From Euglena gracilis (Eukaryota; Euglenida; Euglenophyceae; Euglenales): a stretch of DNA of 64,000 nucleotides. A program made the position numbers and the translations under genes. The notes below the pieces were generated by a model. The model did no database searches, had not been told where the DNA came from, and saw only the letters and a program-made list of their open reading frames with translations. The DNA is taken from positions 11,427,845 to 11,491,844 of the forward strand of contig CP154957.1 in NCBI GenBank assembly GCA_039621445.1, written 5' to 3'. Positions 1 through 12,229 of this stretch are shown piece by piece (positions within the stretch are counted from its first letter, which is position 1; each line of letters opens with the position of its first letter).

Positions 1-2221
1 ATTTCCAATGGAAAGAATATGGTGTGAATGTGATTGACCGGACCGGTACACTTCACCACGACCGCCGGGGGGTAGTGGACCTAGTTGTGGACTCGTGGCG
101 TAACACTGCTGCAGTCCCATCCAGCCCTGGGTGTTAGGACTGTTAGGCTGAGTGGAGGGGGAGGAGTGCCGGGGTTTGGTGGGAGAGGGGGGGCGGGGCT
201 TGGCGAGCAACATGGCCGCAGTGGGACGGTTGGGGGAGGCCACATTGGGGATGGGGAAGACAAGGGCAAGCACCCAACTGCACGCACCCCTAGCGAACGA
301 CTATTTTTTTTAAACACGTTTCAAAAACATACTTCAAAAAAAATTGTTCCCAAATGTTGAAGAGGTTTGCGCATCCCGTTTTGGCCGGCCAATTTCAGGC
401 CAGGCCAGGCCGGTAACCTTGGCTCTGTATTATTTATTATTATTATTAGGTGTAACTAAGAGTCCTGTCTAAAATCACTGAACTATTTTGTGATTCCCCA
501 AAACCATCTTGACATTCATGACATGCAACTGTACAACAGCCACATACTGTGCCTGCCGTGCGCGCGTGTGTGTGCAATGGTATGTGCTGGAGTAGCTCCC
601 CGAAGTAGGAAAAGACGGTGGGCTCGCCCCCAACGGCTCCCCTGGCCCTTGTGCTAACTTTAGCTGGCCTAGAAAACTCAGAAAAACATGAAGCATGCCC
701 GACCTGGGGAAGCAAAACAAATACAAATGGATCACTGTCAGACTGCAAAATTTGCCTCTTATTCATCGATCTGAAAATTTAGGCACCCCACAAGCGCAGT
801 TCACTGAGTCCTTGCATTTTCAGTACCACCAATTTCCGGGTTGAGCTCTACCCTAATCGCGCGCTCGGGAATGACCACATTTTTTAGCTGCCTTTTTCAG
901 CCACATTTTAGCTGCTGACAACCTGAAAACTAACAAATTCTGAGTGCTGTGCCTCGAGCGCAATTCCACAGTCCGACGCGAAATCCAGAAATGTATCGAG
1001 TTGCTTGTATTTTGCACTGGCGGAGGGAAAGGAAACCCTGGCCTCCTTTCATTGGCAGTGGGTGCTTGAATGGGTGGAGGCGGAGTGGTGGCCATTTGAG
1101 GGGCGAAGGTGACGGAGCGATGGGGTGGCGGAGTGGCCGGGGAGATGGTCCGGGGAGAACTTTGGTATGCCGGGGATGGTTCCACGCCCAGTGCAATACC
1201 TGTCCAGGGGGAAGAAACCACCCACGGAAATGACTTTCCCACAAAGCGGCGGAGAGATTAGGGCCCTGTAAGGGGTAAACGTGCAGGCCTTGTCAAAGAA
1301 CAAAAAATACCTGTCAAAAAAACCCAGAACAAATTCTTGGCGCGCGCGTGGTTGAGGTTGACCCCCATTAACTACCCATAGGGTTTCAGCAATTCCCATT
1401 CAACCCTAGGGGGCAGGCTTCTTTTTAAGACCCCCGGGGGGGAGGGGGGGGTCCCCCCCACCCACCCAGGGTGGCGCGGGACCCCCCCGGGGGGGGGGGT
1501 GGCGGGGACCCCCCCAAAATCGGGCCCGTTAAAGGCAATTTTCAAGAATTTTCGACACTTCGCGCCAAAAAGGGTTACCCAGCGCCTCTGGCGCGGGACC
1601 CCCCCCCCCGGGGGGTCCGGCCTGGACCCCCCCCCGGGGGATCTTCTGGCTTAAAAAGAAGCCTGACGACCCTAGTAGGGAGTCGCCGGACCCCCCCCCG
1701 AGGGCAGGGGGTGGTTGGACTCCCCTCTTCCTCCTCCTGCAAACCAACACTAACTTAATATCCTGCCTTGTGTGTGGAAAGACATTGAAGAAATTGAAGA
1801 AACTTGGGTGGACGGAAAGGTCTAGTAATTGTCCTCTCCTATCAAAAAAAGCATTTGTGTTTGTTTCGGGTGAACAAACATTTCTTGTAGAAGAAGAATG
1901 TTGCTGCACTTGTGCGGTTTCGTTGTTGAATCAATATCACGTTTTGAGAAACCTTGTCGCAATGCCCGAATTGAAATGCACATCATACACGGATCCCTGC
2001 AGAATTGGAATTTTCTCAACTGTGTTTCCCACCCCTGGAAAAGCGCACGGAAAGGTTTAGGAACACCTTTTCCCATTGGAACTGTGTTGGTTCGGTTTCC
2101 CCCAAACCAGCAACCTCCGTCTCTTGAGGAGAGGGGTTCAAGCCACTTTCCATCCAACATTTGTCTCAGATTCGGCTTGCGTGACCCATAAATACGGTTG
2201 CCCTCGGCAACGGGAAAGCAC
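1..2221. other. Non-coding, low-complexity stretch
   Basis: I see no supportable gene here. Between about 1430 and 1700 there are several C-run/G-run palindromes with the phrase GGACCCCCCC. This block is related to repeats near 32085-32330, 52420-52660 and 55245-55530. The rest is unassigned intron or intergenic DNA downstream (in host-gene direction) of the exon at 2222-2369. Confidence 0.6.
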
Positions 2222-2369
2222 CGGCGTGGCCGAGGGCCCCTGCCCCGGGGAGGACGTCACGCGAGTCACGGGGGTGCTGGGCTTCGCCAGGCTGAGGCGC
2301 GGGCTACCGGCGCCAGACGCCAGGCTGAGGCGGGGGGAGTTGCCAGGGGCGGGGCAGCTGTTGGCAGTG
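2222..2369 (-). CDS. Host-gene exon, Ser/Pro-rich (candidate)
   Basis: Minus-strand open segment of 148 bp. It follows an AG acceptor (CTGGACAG just above 2369) and ends at a GTGCTT donor just below 2222. The reading has one leading base, then 49 codons. It is rich in Ser, Pro and Thr and contains the peptide SPRLSLA twice, which suggests a disordered linker. No family recognised. It is the last candidate exon of the minus-strand series in this window. Its entry phase (2) does not match the exit phase (0) of the exon at 6723-6890, so an intervening exon may be missing. Confidence 0.5.
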
Positions 2370-2404
2370 CTGTCCAGATGGGAGCCACACATACCCACCA
2401 CCCA

Positions 2405-2545
2405 CCACACACACACACACACACCCACACACAGCACACACAGCACACACGCACACACACACACACACACAGCACATACACCATCACACACACATATAAC
2501 ACAAACACACACACACATCCACATCCACACACGCACATGCACATG
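2405..2545. repeat. (CA)n microsatellite
   Basis: Nearly pure CA/ACACAC dinucleotide tract with GCACA interruptions. Apparent reading frames across it are artefacts. Confidence 0.95.
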
Positions 2546-3021
2546 TGCATGTGGGGTTTTGTGTGGATCCTGTGCAACCCTGGCCGTTGGGGACGCGCAG
2601 TGTGGCGGTGGCAGAGGAGGGGCGAGGGGACGGGGTGGGAGCACCCTGGGGACAGGGAACTCCTTGCGGAAGGGAGGGGAAGGGGGTCGGGGGGCTCCTC
2701 CTGACACGTCAGGGGGGCTCTGCTGCTATCGACGGACCGAAATATGTGTCCACCGATTGTGACACAAATTTATGAAGTGAGGGTCGATGTGCGCATTTGC
2801 GCACCACCTGTGTATTTGGGGATGGTTGGTGCGCGGAAATGTGTGCGCGAACGCGCACACTAAGCACGTGCAAAAAATACACACGGTATTTACTCCAAAG
2901 GGCGAGTCAATGAAGAAAAGTGTTTCCAGATGCACACAGCCCTGGAGATAAAGGGGGCAAGAGAGAGACATATCTTCTCATAACGGTTAATGCGTGCCAA
3001 TGTGAGAGGGTGGTCCCCAAA

Positions 3022-3560
3022 TCATACATCTCTTTAAGGACCCCGGGGGGGGGGGTTGCTGGGCTAAGGCTAGAAATTTGGGCTGGCTAGAAATTTGGAC
3101 TGGCTACCCCGCCCCCCCCCCCCCCGGGGGGTGGCAGGACCCCGGCTGGACCCGAACCGGGGCGAGCTGGACTGAAATCGGAAAAAATGCCCAAAAATGA
3201 CCTGCAAAACACAGTTTTGAAAAAAATGATGCATCTGAAACCCCCCAAAAATGCCCCAAATGCCCCCCAAACCCCATTGTTGGCCACTTTGAACACAGTT
3301 TTTCAAAAAATTTCGGCGCTTTGCGCCGAAAAATTTTGGGCTGGACCCCCAAAAAGGGGCTGGCTAGCTAGGGCTGCTGGGGGAAAAAAAAAAAGGGGAG
3401 GAAAAAAAAAATAAGGGAAAGGATGGGGGAGGGGGGGAAGGGGGAGGGGGGGGGGGAAGGAGGAGGAGAGAAGAAGGGGGAAGGGGAGAAAAAACGGGGC
3501 TGGGCTTCAGCCGCCCCCCCCCCCCCGAGGGGTTCGCAAAACCCTAGAGAGATGTATGCC
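3022..3560. mobile_element. Short inverted-repeat element, CATACATCTCT family, copy 1
   Basis: The left end reads CATACATCTCTTTAAGG. The right end reads AGAGAGATGTATG, an imperfect inverted repeat of it. The interior has C/G runs, the phrase GCTAGAAATTTGG and the hairpin TTTCGGCGC-TTT-GCGCCGAAA near 3312. It has no coding potential. A second copy at 7332-9004 shares the ends and interior but carries an insertion. It behaves like a MITE-type repeat. Confidence 0.6.
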
Positions 3561-3925
3561 CCAAATGCTGGAGAAAAAATGGCTATTCGTGGGGGATGGG
3601 CAACTCCTTTGGGGAGTGCCTTTAATTAGTGCGCTGCAGTGCAACTTGATGCGGCTCCCGAAATACATCATCTGTGCCGAATGCGAGGAGCCGTGGACCT
3701 AACTTGGTTTTGTCACAACTCCGAGCACAGCCTCAAAGCATGCTGAACAAGTGTTATCGGACAACTGTGTGGGTAAACACCCCCGCAGGTGTACACAGCC
3801 ATACCGATACGTAATCATAACATGGCCTGTTCCAGCAAAGACCTGTCCGACAGTAAGCGGATACCGCACGAGGAAGGGATGCAATACCAATACCACCAGG
3901 CACCTATGGTCATTTCCCATTTTGG

Positions 3926-4909
3926 TGCTCTGGTCGGCCCTGGTCGGCCCTGGTCGGCCCTGGTCGGCCCTGGTCGGCCCTGGTCGGCAAATAGTCGGCC
4001 ATAGGTGGGGGTATCCGTCACAGAAAAAAAGATTGTGAAAAATGACCCAAAATTACCAAAAGAGCACAAAATGGCTAAAATGCCATAAAATATGCTCATA
4101 TTGACCCAAATTAGCCCAATATTTGCCAAATCAGTGACTGCGGTCGGCTGAAAATGGTTAAAAATGGCCAAAAGTGGGCAAAGGCCAAAGAAAAGCTGTT
4201 TTGGCCACTGTTTTTGCAAATCCAGAAGCTGCACCTGGCGCAAAATGCTCAAAAATGGTCAAATTGGACCAAAAAGAGACCAAAAAAATGGGCAAAATAA
4301 CAAAAAAAGGCCGAAAATGGCTTTAAATGGTCAAAAATGGCCCAAGAGCAGGACGAAATGGCCCAAAATTACAAGAAGTGCGCAAAAAATGGCCAAAAAT
4401 GGTCAAAATAGGTCAAAATTGGTGAATTATGGTGACAAATGGGCCAATAGGGGACAAAAGCGACCTAAAATGGCCAAAAGCGACCAAAAGCAGCCAAAAG
4501 TGACAACATGAGCCAGATGAGCCACAAAAATCTGAAAATCTGGGATAAAAATGAGCCTAATTCCTCATTCTCACTGAAAAATTGACATCAATTAGAAAAA
4601 AGTTGCGCGGTCGGGTGCGTTCGGGTGCGTTCGGCTGCGGTCGGCTGCGGTAACCCGCGGTCGATGCTGCCGGGCCAGCATCGCCCTGCATCGCCCAGCA
4701 TCGCCCAGCATCATCAGAGGTGCTTGGTCCAGAGGGAAAGCTGCTGAATTCCTTCATCCATTCCCCTTCCGTCGGCCAACCACATGCAAGTCGGCCCTGG
4801 TCGGCCCTGGTCGGCCCTGGTCGGCCCTGGTCGGCCCTGGTCGGAACCCCCACCTACGGGGGTCCTGAAACTCATAGTCGGCCCTGGTCGGCCCTGGTCG
4901 GCCATAGGT
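3926..4909. repeat. GGTCGGCCCT minisatellite blocks
   Basis: A 10-bp unit, TCGGCCCTGG, is tandemly repeated in three blocks at about 3928-3988, 4793-4845 and 4876-4905. The first and last end in near-identical sequence (GGCCATAGGTG). A related CGGTCGGCTGCGG repeat follows at 4607-4715, and a similar array occurs at 63594-63690. Non-coding. Confidence 0.85.
4030..4520. repeat. Degenerate ATGGCCAAAA low-complexity tract
   Basis: A-rich DNA built from imperfect ATGGCCAAAA/ATGGTCAAAA words. The same texture occurs at 39840-40080, and on the opposite strand (TTTTGGCCAT) at 54225-54600. Frames through it give Lys/Asn/Gln-rich peptides that are artefacts of composition. Confidence 0.8.
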
Positions 4910-4984
4910 GCCTGAATACCACCAACCCCCAGCCTGCAAATTTACAAGGACCCAGAAACACTTTCTGTCACTGATCGGACACAT

Positions 4985-6690
4985 AGGGTGAGGCTGGGTT
5001 GGAGGGCCACCACCCCCTCCAGGAGGGAGGGGGACAAAATCCAGGCGTATTTCGCGTGAGAGGTGTGCAATGCTTCTTTACGGAACCGGTGCAGCAAGTT
5101 CATCGTCACGGCTTTCCGTAAACGTGAGTTGAAGAAGATTTACGGAACCAAAGGCTTGATTCAAAACAAAGGAGAGCCTTGCACGCGGGGGAGATGCGAA
5201 CTGCCGGGGCCGGATGTAGGCTTGGGGGGTCAGGGAGCGCTGGGCAGTGGGGGCAACGGCTGGGAGGTGCTCTGTGGCGTGGCTGGGGAAAACATCGATG
5301 TTAACATATTGATGATGGTATTTCCCATATGTACAATATTGATATATTGGCATATTGATGTATTGAGAAACTAAAAAAATATTTATCTTAAAAAATAAGA
5401 CCATGTTGTTGATGATGATGATCAAAAATATTGATCTTAATATTAAAAAGTATTTAATATAAATATTAATATCAATATTTAAAAGTTGAATCGCTTCCAT
5501 GGGGGTGCCAACTATCCACATGGGCAGGCGGAAAACTACCTGGCAGAGAACCTCAAAAAATTCAGCAACAAAGCTACAAAAAAAATTACAATAAAAACAC
5601 AAAAAAATGTACAAAATGAAAAAAAAATTCTTTTTTGAGTGCGACTCTGATGAATCCTGGTAGAAACTCTGACACCTTATACTTTGCATTTCTTTACCAA
5701 GCCTCACTGAAAGACTGCAGAAAACTGCAAAAAAATTTCATTCATGGACAATTTATTTTCCCTCAAATACATAAAAACATGCAAAACCATCAAAAAAGGA
5801 AAAACAATAAAAAGAAACCCCAAACAACTGCCGCCCTGGAGTTGCAATGAATGACACAGGTGGATCCGACCTCCCTTGCCCTGAAGAACCCCAAACCCAA
5901 ATTCGCCCATGTTTCTACCCTCCCCGTGGGGGATGACCCTGACACATGTGTACCACGGCTAGCCAAATCCAGGTTGAGGGTTGATTAGGGTCGTCTCATT
6001 ACTGACCGACCCCCCAGGGGGGTGAGGGGGTCGCATTCACTTTCAACCCAGTCACCCACTTCCTACCCCCTGGGGGGGGCGCCGGTCACTCTGGCCCCTT
6101 GGCAAAAAAAATATCAAAAACAACGGACTCAGACTGGGACCTCCACCCCCGGGGGGAGGTTGCGGCACCATCGTCCCCCCCCCCCCCCGCCACCGCCAGG
6201 TCATTCGGGGAGGGGGTTACTGAACACAACATTGGATTGGTTGACTGGCCTGGTTGGTTGGTTTGATTTCCTTAAACCTTCCCAGGGGAGTCATCCCCCC
6301 GTGCGAACCAGAGACAGAGAGGGAAATATGCACCATGCACTTTTTTCAATACTTTGCAGTTTTGTTTGGCCAGCCCTTAACCTGGGACACACACAGGCAT
6401 AATGTATATATATATATGTATGTATATATATGTGTGTGTATATGTGTGTATATGCGCATATGTATATATTTGTGTATGCCATATATGGCATACATTCCTC
6501 CTTGGTACCCCTCCTGGCCGGGGGGGGGTAGATGTCACTTCCAGCAAGGGCCAATTTTTTCAGAAAGATTTTTTTAGGGTTATTGAAGGCGTGTGTGGCA
6601 CACATTTATGGGAACACACCGTTGTATTGACACACAGGTATGGGGGGTATGTGGCACACATCATCGTCCATCCAGGAGGACGACAGCCGG
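4985..6690. other. No gene seen; AT-rich and TA/TG tracts
   Basis: It contains an AT-rich stretch at about 5285-5480 with ATTGATATT words, A-rich sequence to 5850, and an alternating TATG/TA microsatellite at about 6400-6485. Nothing looks like an exon or a structured RNA. Confidence 0.6.
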
Positions 6691-6722
6691 CGGGGCAGTG
6701 ACTGACCCCGGCATTGAGCCAC

Positions 6723-6890
6723 AGGTGGAGACGGTCCCAGGGTGAGTGCCGAGCCGAGGCCGACCGGCCGGTGGACAGGCGCCTGCTGGCCGGCGCCCGC
6801 CGCCGGAGCGTTCGTCTTGCGGGCCACCGGGGCGGCCGGCGTGGGCTGCGAGGCCGGGGTCCGCACCGCCGCCGTGGGCCGCTCCGCGAC
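6723..6890 (-). CDS. Host-gene exon, Ala/Pro/Thr-rich (candidate)
   Basis: Minus-strand block of 168 bp, exactly 56 codons. The upstream side has a pyrimidine-rich acceptor ending CCCACAG, and the downstream side a GTGGCTC donor, so it is phase 0 at both ends. The peptide starts VAERPTAAVRTPASQPTPAA, is rich in Ala, Pro and Arg/Lys, and is probably disordered. The exon upstream in transcription (10902-11130) also ends in phase 0, so the two join cleanly. No family recognised. Confidence 0.55.
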
Positions 6891-7331
6891 CTGTGGGCAC
6901 AGAGTGCGGGTGGCAGGCGTTGGCTTGGAAGCTGCCAGGAGGTCGGACGACGGTCGCTCCGGGACAGGGGGGACAGAGGCCCTTTGGCTTCCCGGAAAGA
7001 AACCGCTGGGTTCCCCCCAGGGTATTTCATGAGCGGGGAGGGGGGGTCTGGACCCCCCTCCCCATTGCAAAGAATTTCCGGCGCTTTGCAGTGGAAAAAA
7101 AATTTTGGGGACCTTGAAAAAGGCCTAAAAATCGCGTTTTTGGCTCCTTTTTGAAACCCGTTCAAAACACACACCAACCTTTTTCGTCTTCCTCAATGCA
7201 AAAGCCGGAAAAAATTTGTGGGTTGCTGGGGGGGGGTCCTGGACCCCCACCTGTCTGAAGGGTGGAGGAGAAGGGAGGGGGTGGTCTGGCTTCTGGAACC
7301 CCGTCCCCGCAAAAAAACAACCGCTCACCTA

Positions 7332-9004
7332 ATCATACATCTCTTTAAGGACCCCGGGGGGGGGTTGTTGGGCTAGGGCTAGAAATTTGGGCTGGCTAGA
7401 AATTTGGGCTGGCTAGCCCGCCCCCCCGGGGGGGGGGGGGGGCTAGTGGGAAGTGGGAAGTGGGAAGAGGGCAGGAGGCAAGAGCAGCACTGGGGCGCAA
7501 GGGTGTAGACCCACCCACGGGAACCACACCGACCACACAAGGTGAGTGTATGTCCCTACAGCGCTGGAATTACACCAGAGTTACTCACCCGGCCAGGGGG
7601 AGCAACAAAAGAGGACTGGTGTAACGGGTCCCTGGCCACTCACCACGCAGCAAACTGGGCCAGAAGCGAAGTTAGCGCCGGCCATAAACAGACAAGAAGC
7701 CTTAGTGCAACTAAGGGGGACCACCCACGCAAGCCGTGGGGCCACGTACTCACGTGGCAGTCAGAAGCGGTGACCACACACCATTTGTGACGATTTTAGG
7801 TGGTGTGTGGCAGTGGTGGGAACGTCGCCAAAGCGAGGGTGCCCAGGGCCCTGAATCGCCGTCGCTTTGGTGTCCGGGTGCCCCAGAGGGTCTTGACTAG
7901 CCCACCCGGGTACCCCTGGTGGCCTTGACCAACCCGGCCCACCCCTGTGGCCAGAAGGGAAAATGGGGGGAGCGAGGGGAAGACAGAGGGAACCCCCCAT
8001 GGAGACCAGCAGCAGAAAACGCGACTCTGATGCCTCTGTAGGGGGGCATGGCGCTTCGTGCGACCGCCCGGGGGACATGGCAGGGGGGCCTTCGGGCTCG
8101 CCGGCCTAGTAGGAGCGCACCCCCCAGCAACCCAACCCCAAAGAGGAAGCCAGCAGAGAGGGACCCACCCGCGAGGCAGCGGACCACCCAAACCAACCCC
8201 GGACAGGGCAAGGAGCGCAGGTACCAGTATGTAAGGAACTACTGGTACCTAGCAGCACACTACCCACCCGCCACCCGCCCTAAGGCCGAGACTTGGTGAC
8301 CCGGGTTTACCTAAGCCGCGGGACCGTGAGGCCACATTGGAATTTTTCAAGTCATGGCGTTGTGCCTGCGCCATGCATCCCCCACACAGAAAAGTGGGAA
8401 GAGGGCAGGAGGCAAGAGCAGCACTGGGGCGCAAGGGTGTAGACCCACCCACGGGAACCACACCGACCACACAAGGTGAGTGTATGTCCCTACAGCGCTG
8501 GAATTACACCAGAGTTACTCACCCGGCCAGGGGGAGCAACAAAAGAGGACTGGTGTAACGGGTCCCTGGCCACTCACCACGCAGCAAACTGGGCCAGAAG
8601 CGAAGTTAGCGCCGGCCATAAACAGACAAGAAGCCTTAGTGCAACTAAGGGGGGGGGGGGGCTGGACCCCGGCTGGACCCGAACCGGGGCGAGCTGGACT
8701 GAAATCGAAAAAATGCCAAAAAATGACCTGCAGAACACAGTTTTGAAAAAATGATGCCCCCAAACGCCCCCAAACCCCATTTTTGGCCACTTTTGAACAC
8801 AGTTTTTCAAAAACTTTCGGCGCCTTGTGCCGAAAAATTTTTGGGCTGGACCCCCTAAAATGGGTTGGCTGGCTGGGCTAGCAGCACCCCCCCCCCCCGG
8901 GGGGGGTGCTGCTGCGGCTGGGCTGGGCCCAAATCGGGGCTGGCTGCAGCCCCCCCCCCCCCACGGGGGGGGGAGGGTTCGCAAAACCTTAGAGATGTAT
9001 GCAC
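7332..9004. mobile_element. CATACATCTCT-family element, copy 2, interrupted
   Basis: The left end (CATACATCTCTTTAAGG) and right end (CCTTAGAGATGTATG) match copy 1 at 3022-3560 and form an imperfect inverted repeat. Sequence just inside both ends matches copy 1, for example the block near 8660-8860 against 3130-3350. Between them, inside a long G run, sits the 1.2-kb unit 7458-8653 that copy 1 lacks. This is a nested insertion. Confidence 0.6.
7458..8653. mobile_element. Unit with 262-bp direct terminal repeats (TRIM-like)
   Basis: Segments 7458-7719 and 8392-8653 read as identical 262-bp direct repeats flanking 672 bp of non-coding DNA. Each repeat ends with a small hairpin, CCTTAGT-GCA-ACTAAGG. 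Size and layout resemble a terminal-repeat retrotransposon in miniature, but I do not see clear TG...CA ends, a primer-binding site or a polypurine tract. Partial inverted copies of the repeat occur at about 12567-12640 and 13150-13330, so it is dispersed. A simple tandem duplication remains possible. Confidence 0.55.
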
Positions 9005-10900
9005 CTAATACGCCCCCCCCCCCCCAAGGGAGTCCTCGACCGGGCCAGACCGGGTGATTAAACTGGATTCAGAAGAACTGGGGCTTCAAATAAATCAATC
9101 GATGCGGAAAACTGGGTTGTCCGGCATGGTCGACATAATAAATGAAACGCTCTTTGCAGACAGAAACTGCCCTGAGAACCCACCCAGTCAAAGCAACGGC
9201 GCAATTGCACCCACCGTGGCCTCAGCCTGTGGTGGTGGCTGGGCAGCAGCAGTGGCTGATGGGACCTCACATGTGATGTTAGCCGGTTCCCTTTTTTTTC
9301 TTCTTCAGAAATTCAGGGGGGGTGAAGTACTGGGAGCAGGGCTGGGGCCGTAGTGATGGTCCACGGCTCTCACTGCCTATCCAAACCCAGAGGAGGAAGG
9401 TTGGTGGTTGGACCCCCCCCCCCAGGGACGTGGGCGGTCGACCCCCTCACCACAGCACCGCGCAGGCGTAAAGAAAAAATTGGCCTAAAAATTTGCGCCC
9501 CCGGAAACAGGGGAAAGCGTGGTGGGGTGGGGGGATCGTCCTCCCCACCACGTACAGGGTTTAGAGGGGTTCCTGGCCAGCCCTGGCTCCGGCAGGGGGT
9601 ATTTCTCCGGGTTGCATCCAGGAGAGTACCAGGAGAGTACATCCAGGGGAGAGACATGGCAGATTGTGCACAAAAAGAAATCCTGTTCCTCACATTTGGC
9701 CAAGGTCTGCCGAGGAAATGAGGGGAGATGTTGACGTCACTTGGCACTTCTCGACAAAAAAAAAAGATTTCTAACATCCTTGAGGGCATTGCCTGTACAC
9801 CCAAACCTCGGCGCAACCAATCCGCAATTCTTTTAAACTGTATTTGGGGGCAATCCTTGAAGAGAGTTCCTTTGCGCAAAAATATATTTTGTCCTGCGTG
9901 GAACATCTAGGAGAGGAAGAGGTCATACCCCGGCGGATGACGGCCGCTTTGCAGATGTGACGTGAATCCTCTCCGGGGGTTTGTCTGGGTTCTGGGCGTA
10001 CTGAGCAGGGCAGGCGAGGGAGAGACAAACGTTGGAGTCTCTTCTGTGTCTTTTCTGCCATGGGCTGAATTCAGCCAAACGGTGATATTTTGGGTCATTC
10101 ATTGGGGTGGGGGGGGTCGGTCTGTCCTTTCTAACCGAGGCTCTGGTGCAAAGGGACAATTCTCATGACTCATTCCCGCCCAAAGATCTTTTTTTTTTTG
10201 CAATTTTTATCTCGCTATCTATGTTCATGAAAAACGCCACGTTAGACAAATGTTGCTGCCGAAAGCAAACTTCTCACCAGGTTTTTAAAAAAGGTGTCAG
10301 TGAAGGAGGGGTTCAAATCTATGGCCATTGTGTGTTCAACCCCCACACGATAAATCCCCTGCCTCCCTCTTTTATGGAGCAATCTCATCGAGAGGTACGT
10401 GTGCTAACCTCCAACTCCATCTCACCTAGGTTGGCCGGTACCAAGGACCCTGACAGTTCCCCGGGTGGCATTTCAAGGGAAAGTCATTGAAAAATGACCC
10501 TGGTAGGTCGGCCGGTACCGGGGATCCTGACAACTTCCTATACTGACAGATTGGCCGGTACCAAGGACCCTGATAGTTTCCCGTCCTCCTTTCTGGCGCG
10601 ACTGGACTTGCACCGCAGATGGTAAAACCTATTCCAGAAAAAATTAACGAAATGCCAAACTGTGTTTCCTTTTAGAAAATTTTTTGGGATTTTTTCAGAA
10701 ACTAGATGACTATTAAAGCTGGAATAGCAAAAAAAATATAAAATAAAAATAATAATAAATAAGCCATCAGTAATATTGTTGCTTTCGATTTTTTTTTTAA
10801 TCAACAAATTACAAATTCCTTAATTCATTTGATTTCACATGGCGTTCCGCGATCTACCGCAATGGTGGTTCATGCTTGCACACAACAAACACGACCCACA
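9005..10900. other. No gene seen; dispersed repeat fragments
   Basis: Unassigned DNA with short C/G runs. Around 10430-10570 there are several partial units of the GACAGTTTCC family (compare 62126-62295). An AT-rich patch lies at 10660-10830. Confidence 0.55.
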
Positions 10901-10901
10901 C

Positions 10902-11130
10902 CGGAGGGGGAGCCTCAACGCGAGCGGCCCCATCGGCGCGGGGAGGAGGGGGGTCGGGGTGGCTCGGGGCCTCGGCACGGATGGGGACATAGCGGGGGCT
11001 GTTCTGGGCGAGGGGCGCCCGCTGGACCACGGCGGAGCGGCCCAGGGTGGGGGTGGCACTGGTCCGGGTCGGCATCGCGGGGGTCGGGGCCCGCACCGTT
11101 GCGGGTTGGCTCGCCGCTGGCGGTTCGGCA
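10902..11130 (-). CDS. Host-gene exon, Pro/Ala-rich (candidate)
   Basis: Minus-strand block of 229 bp. It is entered after GTCCCGGCAG and exits at a GTGTGG donor, giving one leading base plus 76 codons, exit phase 0. The peptide includes TVRAPTPAMPTRTSATPTLG and later QNSPRYVPIRAE. It is Pro/Ala/Arg-rich and likely disordered. A plus-strand reading exists but is less protein-like. It joins in phase with the next exon at 6723-6890. Confidence 0.55.
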
Positions 11131-11189
11131 CTGCCGGGACAGCAACCGGGACAGCAGCTCCAAAGGCAAGGACCACAGAGCAGCAATAA

Positions 11190-11680
11190 CAAGAATAGCA
11201 GCAGCAGCAGCAGCAGCAGCAAAAACAACACATGACACGATCAAAAACAACAGCAACAAAAACAAGAGCATCAGAGCAGCAGCAGCAGCAGTGTGTTTCA
11301 GATGGTGTTCTTGGCCGTTTGGTTTAAATGTGGATTACATGGGTGGGCAATTGACGCCCCCGGGCAATTGTCACCCCCCTCTGCCAGCCAGATTGTCATC
11401 CCGGGAAATTGTCACCCCCCTCCCAATTTGTCACGTGACAATTGCCCGGGGGGGGGGTATGTTGTTTTTGCTGCTGCTGCTGCTGCTGTTGCTGTTCTTC
11501 TTGTTGCTGCTGTTGTTGATACTGCTTGGGGCCACTACCAGGGGTGACAATTGCCCGGGGGCATCAATTGCCCGAGGGCGTCAATTGCACGGGGGAGGGG
11601 TAACAATATCAGCGAAAACAACAACAAGAACAAGAACAACAACAGCAGCAGCAACAATAAGAGCAACAATAACGAAAGCA
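11190..11680. repeat. CAG/CTG/CAA triplet tracts and CAATTGCCCGGGG element
   Basis: CAG/CAA triplet runs lie at 11195-11300 and 11600-11660, with a CTG-rich run at 11465-11520. Between about 11345 and 11600 the phrase CAATTGCCCGGGGG recurs in both orientations, with a G run at 11447-11455. The same phrase recurs at 44310-44405 and 44600-44750, so this is a dispersed short element with palindromic CAATTG cores. It has no gene. Confidence 0.7.
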
Positions 11681-12037
11681 TCCCCCCGGTAAGGACCAGG
11701 GTGGTGCTGGTTTTGTCAAAATACGGTGCTCAGACAGGGGGAAAGCCTGGCTGCAAAAAATCTGCTAAAAAAGTAAAATTACCTGATTCTACGGGTCCAC
11801 TGTTGAACAGGCATTTGCATGCAAAATCAACAACATCTCACCAAGTCAGGCTTCAGAAGCTTTAAAAATGTCGAATTTTCCAGATATTTCTCTCAAAAAC
11901 ACACACACAAAATAAGCCTTTCTCAGAAAATGACTTAAAAAGATGGGTGCGGTGCTCAGCAGGGGGGTAGCAGCAGCAGCAGCATGGCAATTAGCATGCC
12001 ACTTGTACCCACGCCACGGGGAGAGGTGATCAGAAAC

Positions 12038-12174
12038 CATCCAGCAACGGTGCGGCCATGCTGCTGCGGCCGAACGTCCGGGCCGAGGTGGGGACGCTGA
12101 GGCCATTGGGCCGGGAGGCGGCGCAGCGGAGGCGCCAACGGTGGTGTGACGGACTGGCCATTCGCCCGAACCTC
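12038..12174 (-). CDS. Host-gene exon (candidate)
   Basis: GC-rich minus-strand block between a TCGTCCAG acceptor and a GTTTCT donor. Two frames are open. The more protein-like one includes NGLSVPTSARTFGRSSMAAP; the other is Pro/Arg-rich. Assigned as an exon because of its composition and its place in the minus-strand series. No family recognised. Confidence 0.4.
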
Positions 12175-12229
12175 CTGGACGAAACTTTAAAGCCTTTTCT
12201 CAGGCACAAAACGGGGGACTAGGTCTGGG

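Noticed and set aside
2090-2160. tRNA-like segment with GGGGTTCAAGCC
   Set aside because: No matching acceptor stem or D arm; the T-loop-like word alone is not enough. GGTTCGATCCCC at 33080 was rejected for the same reason.
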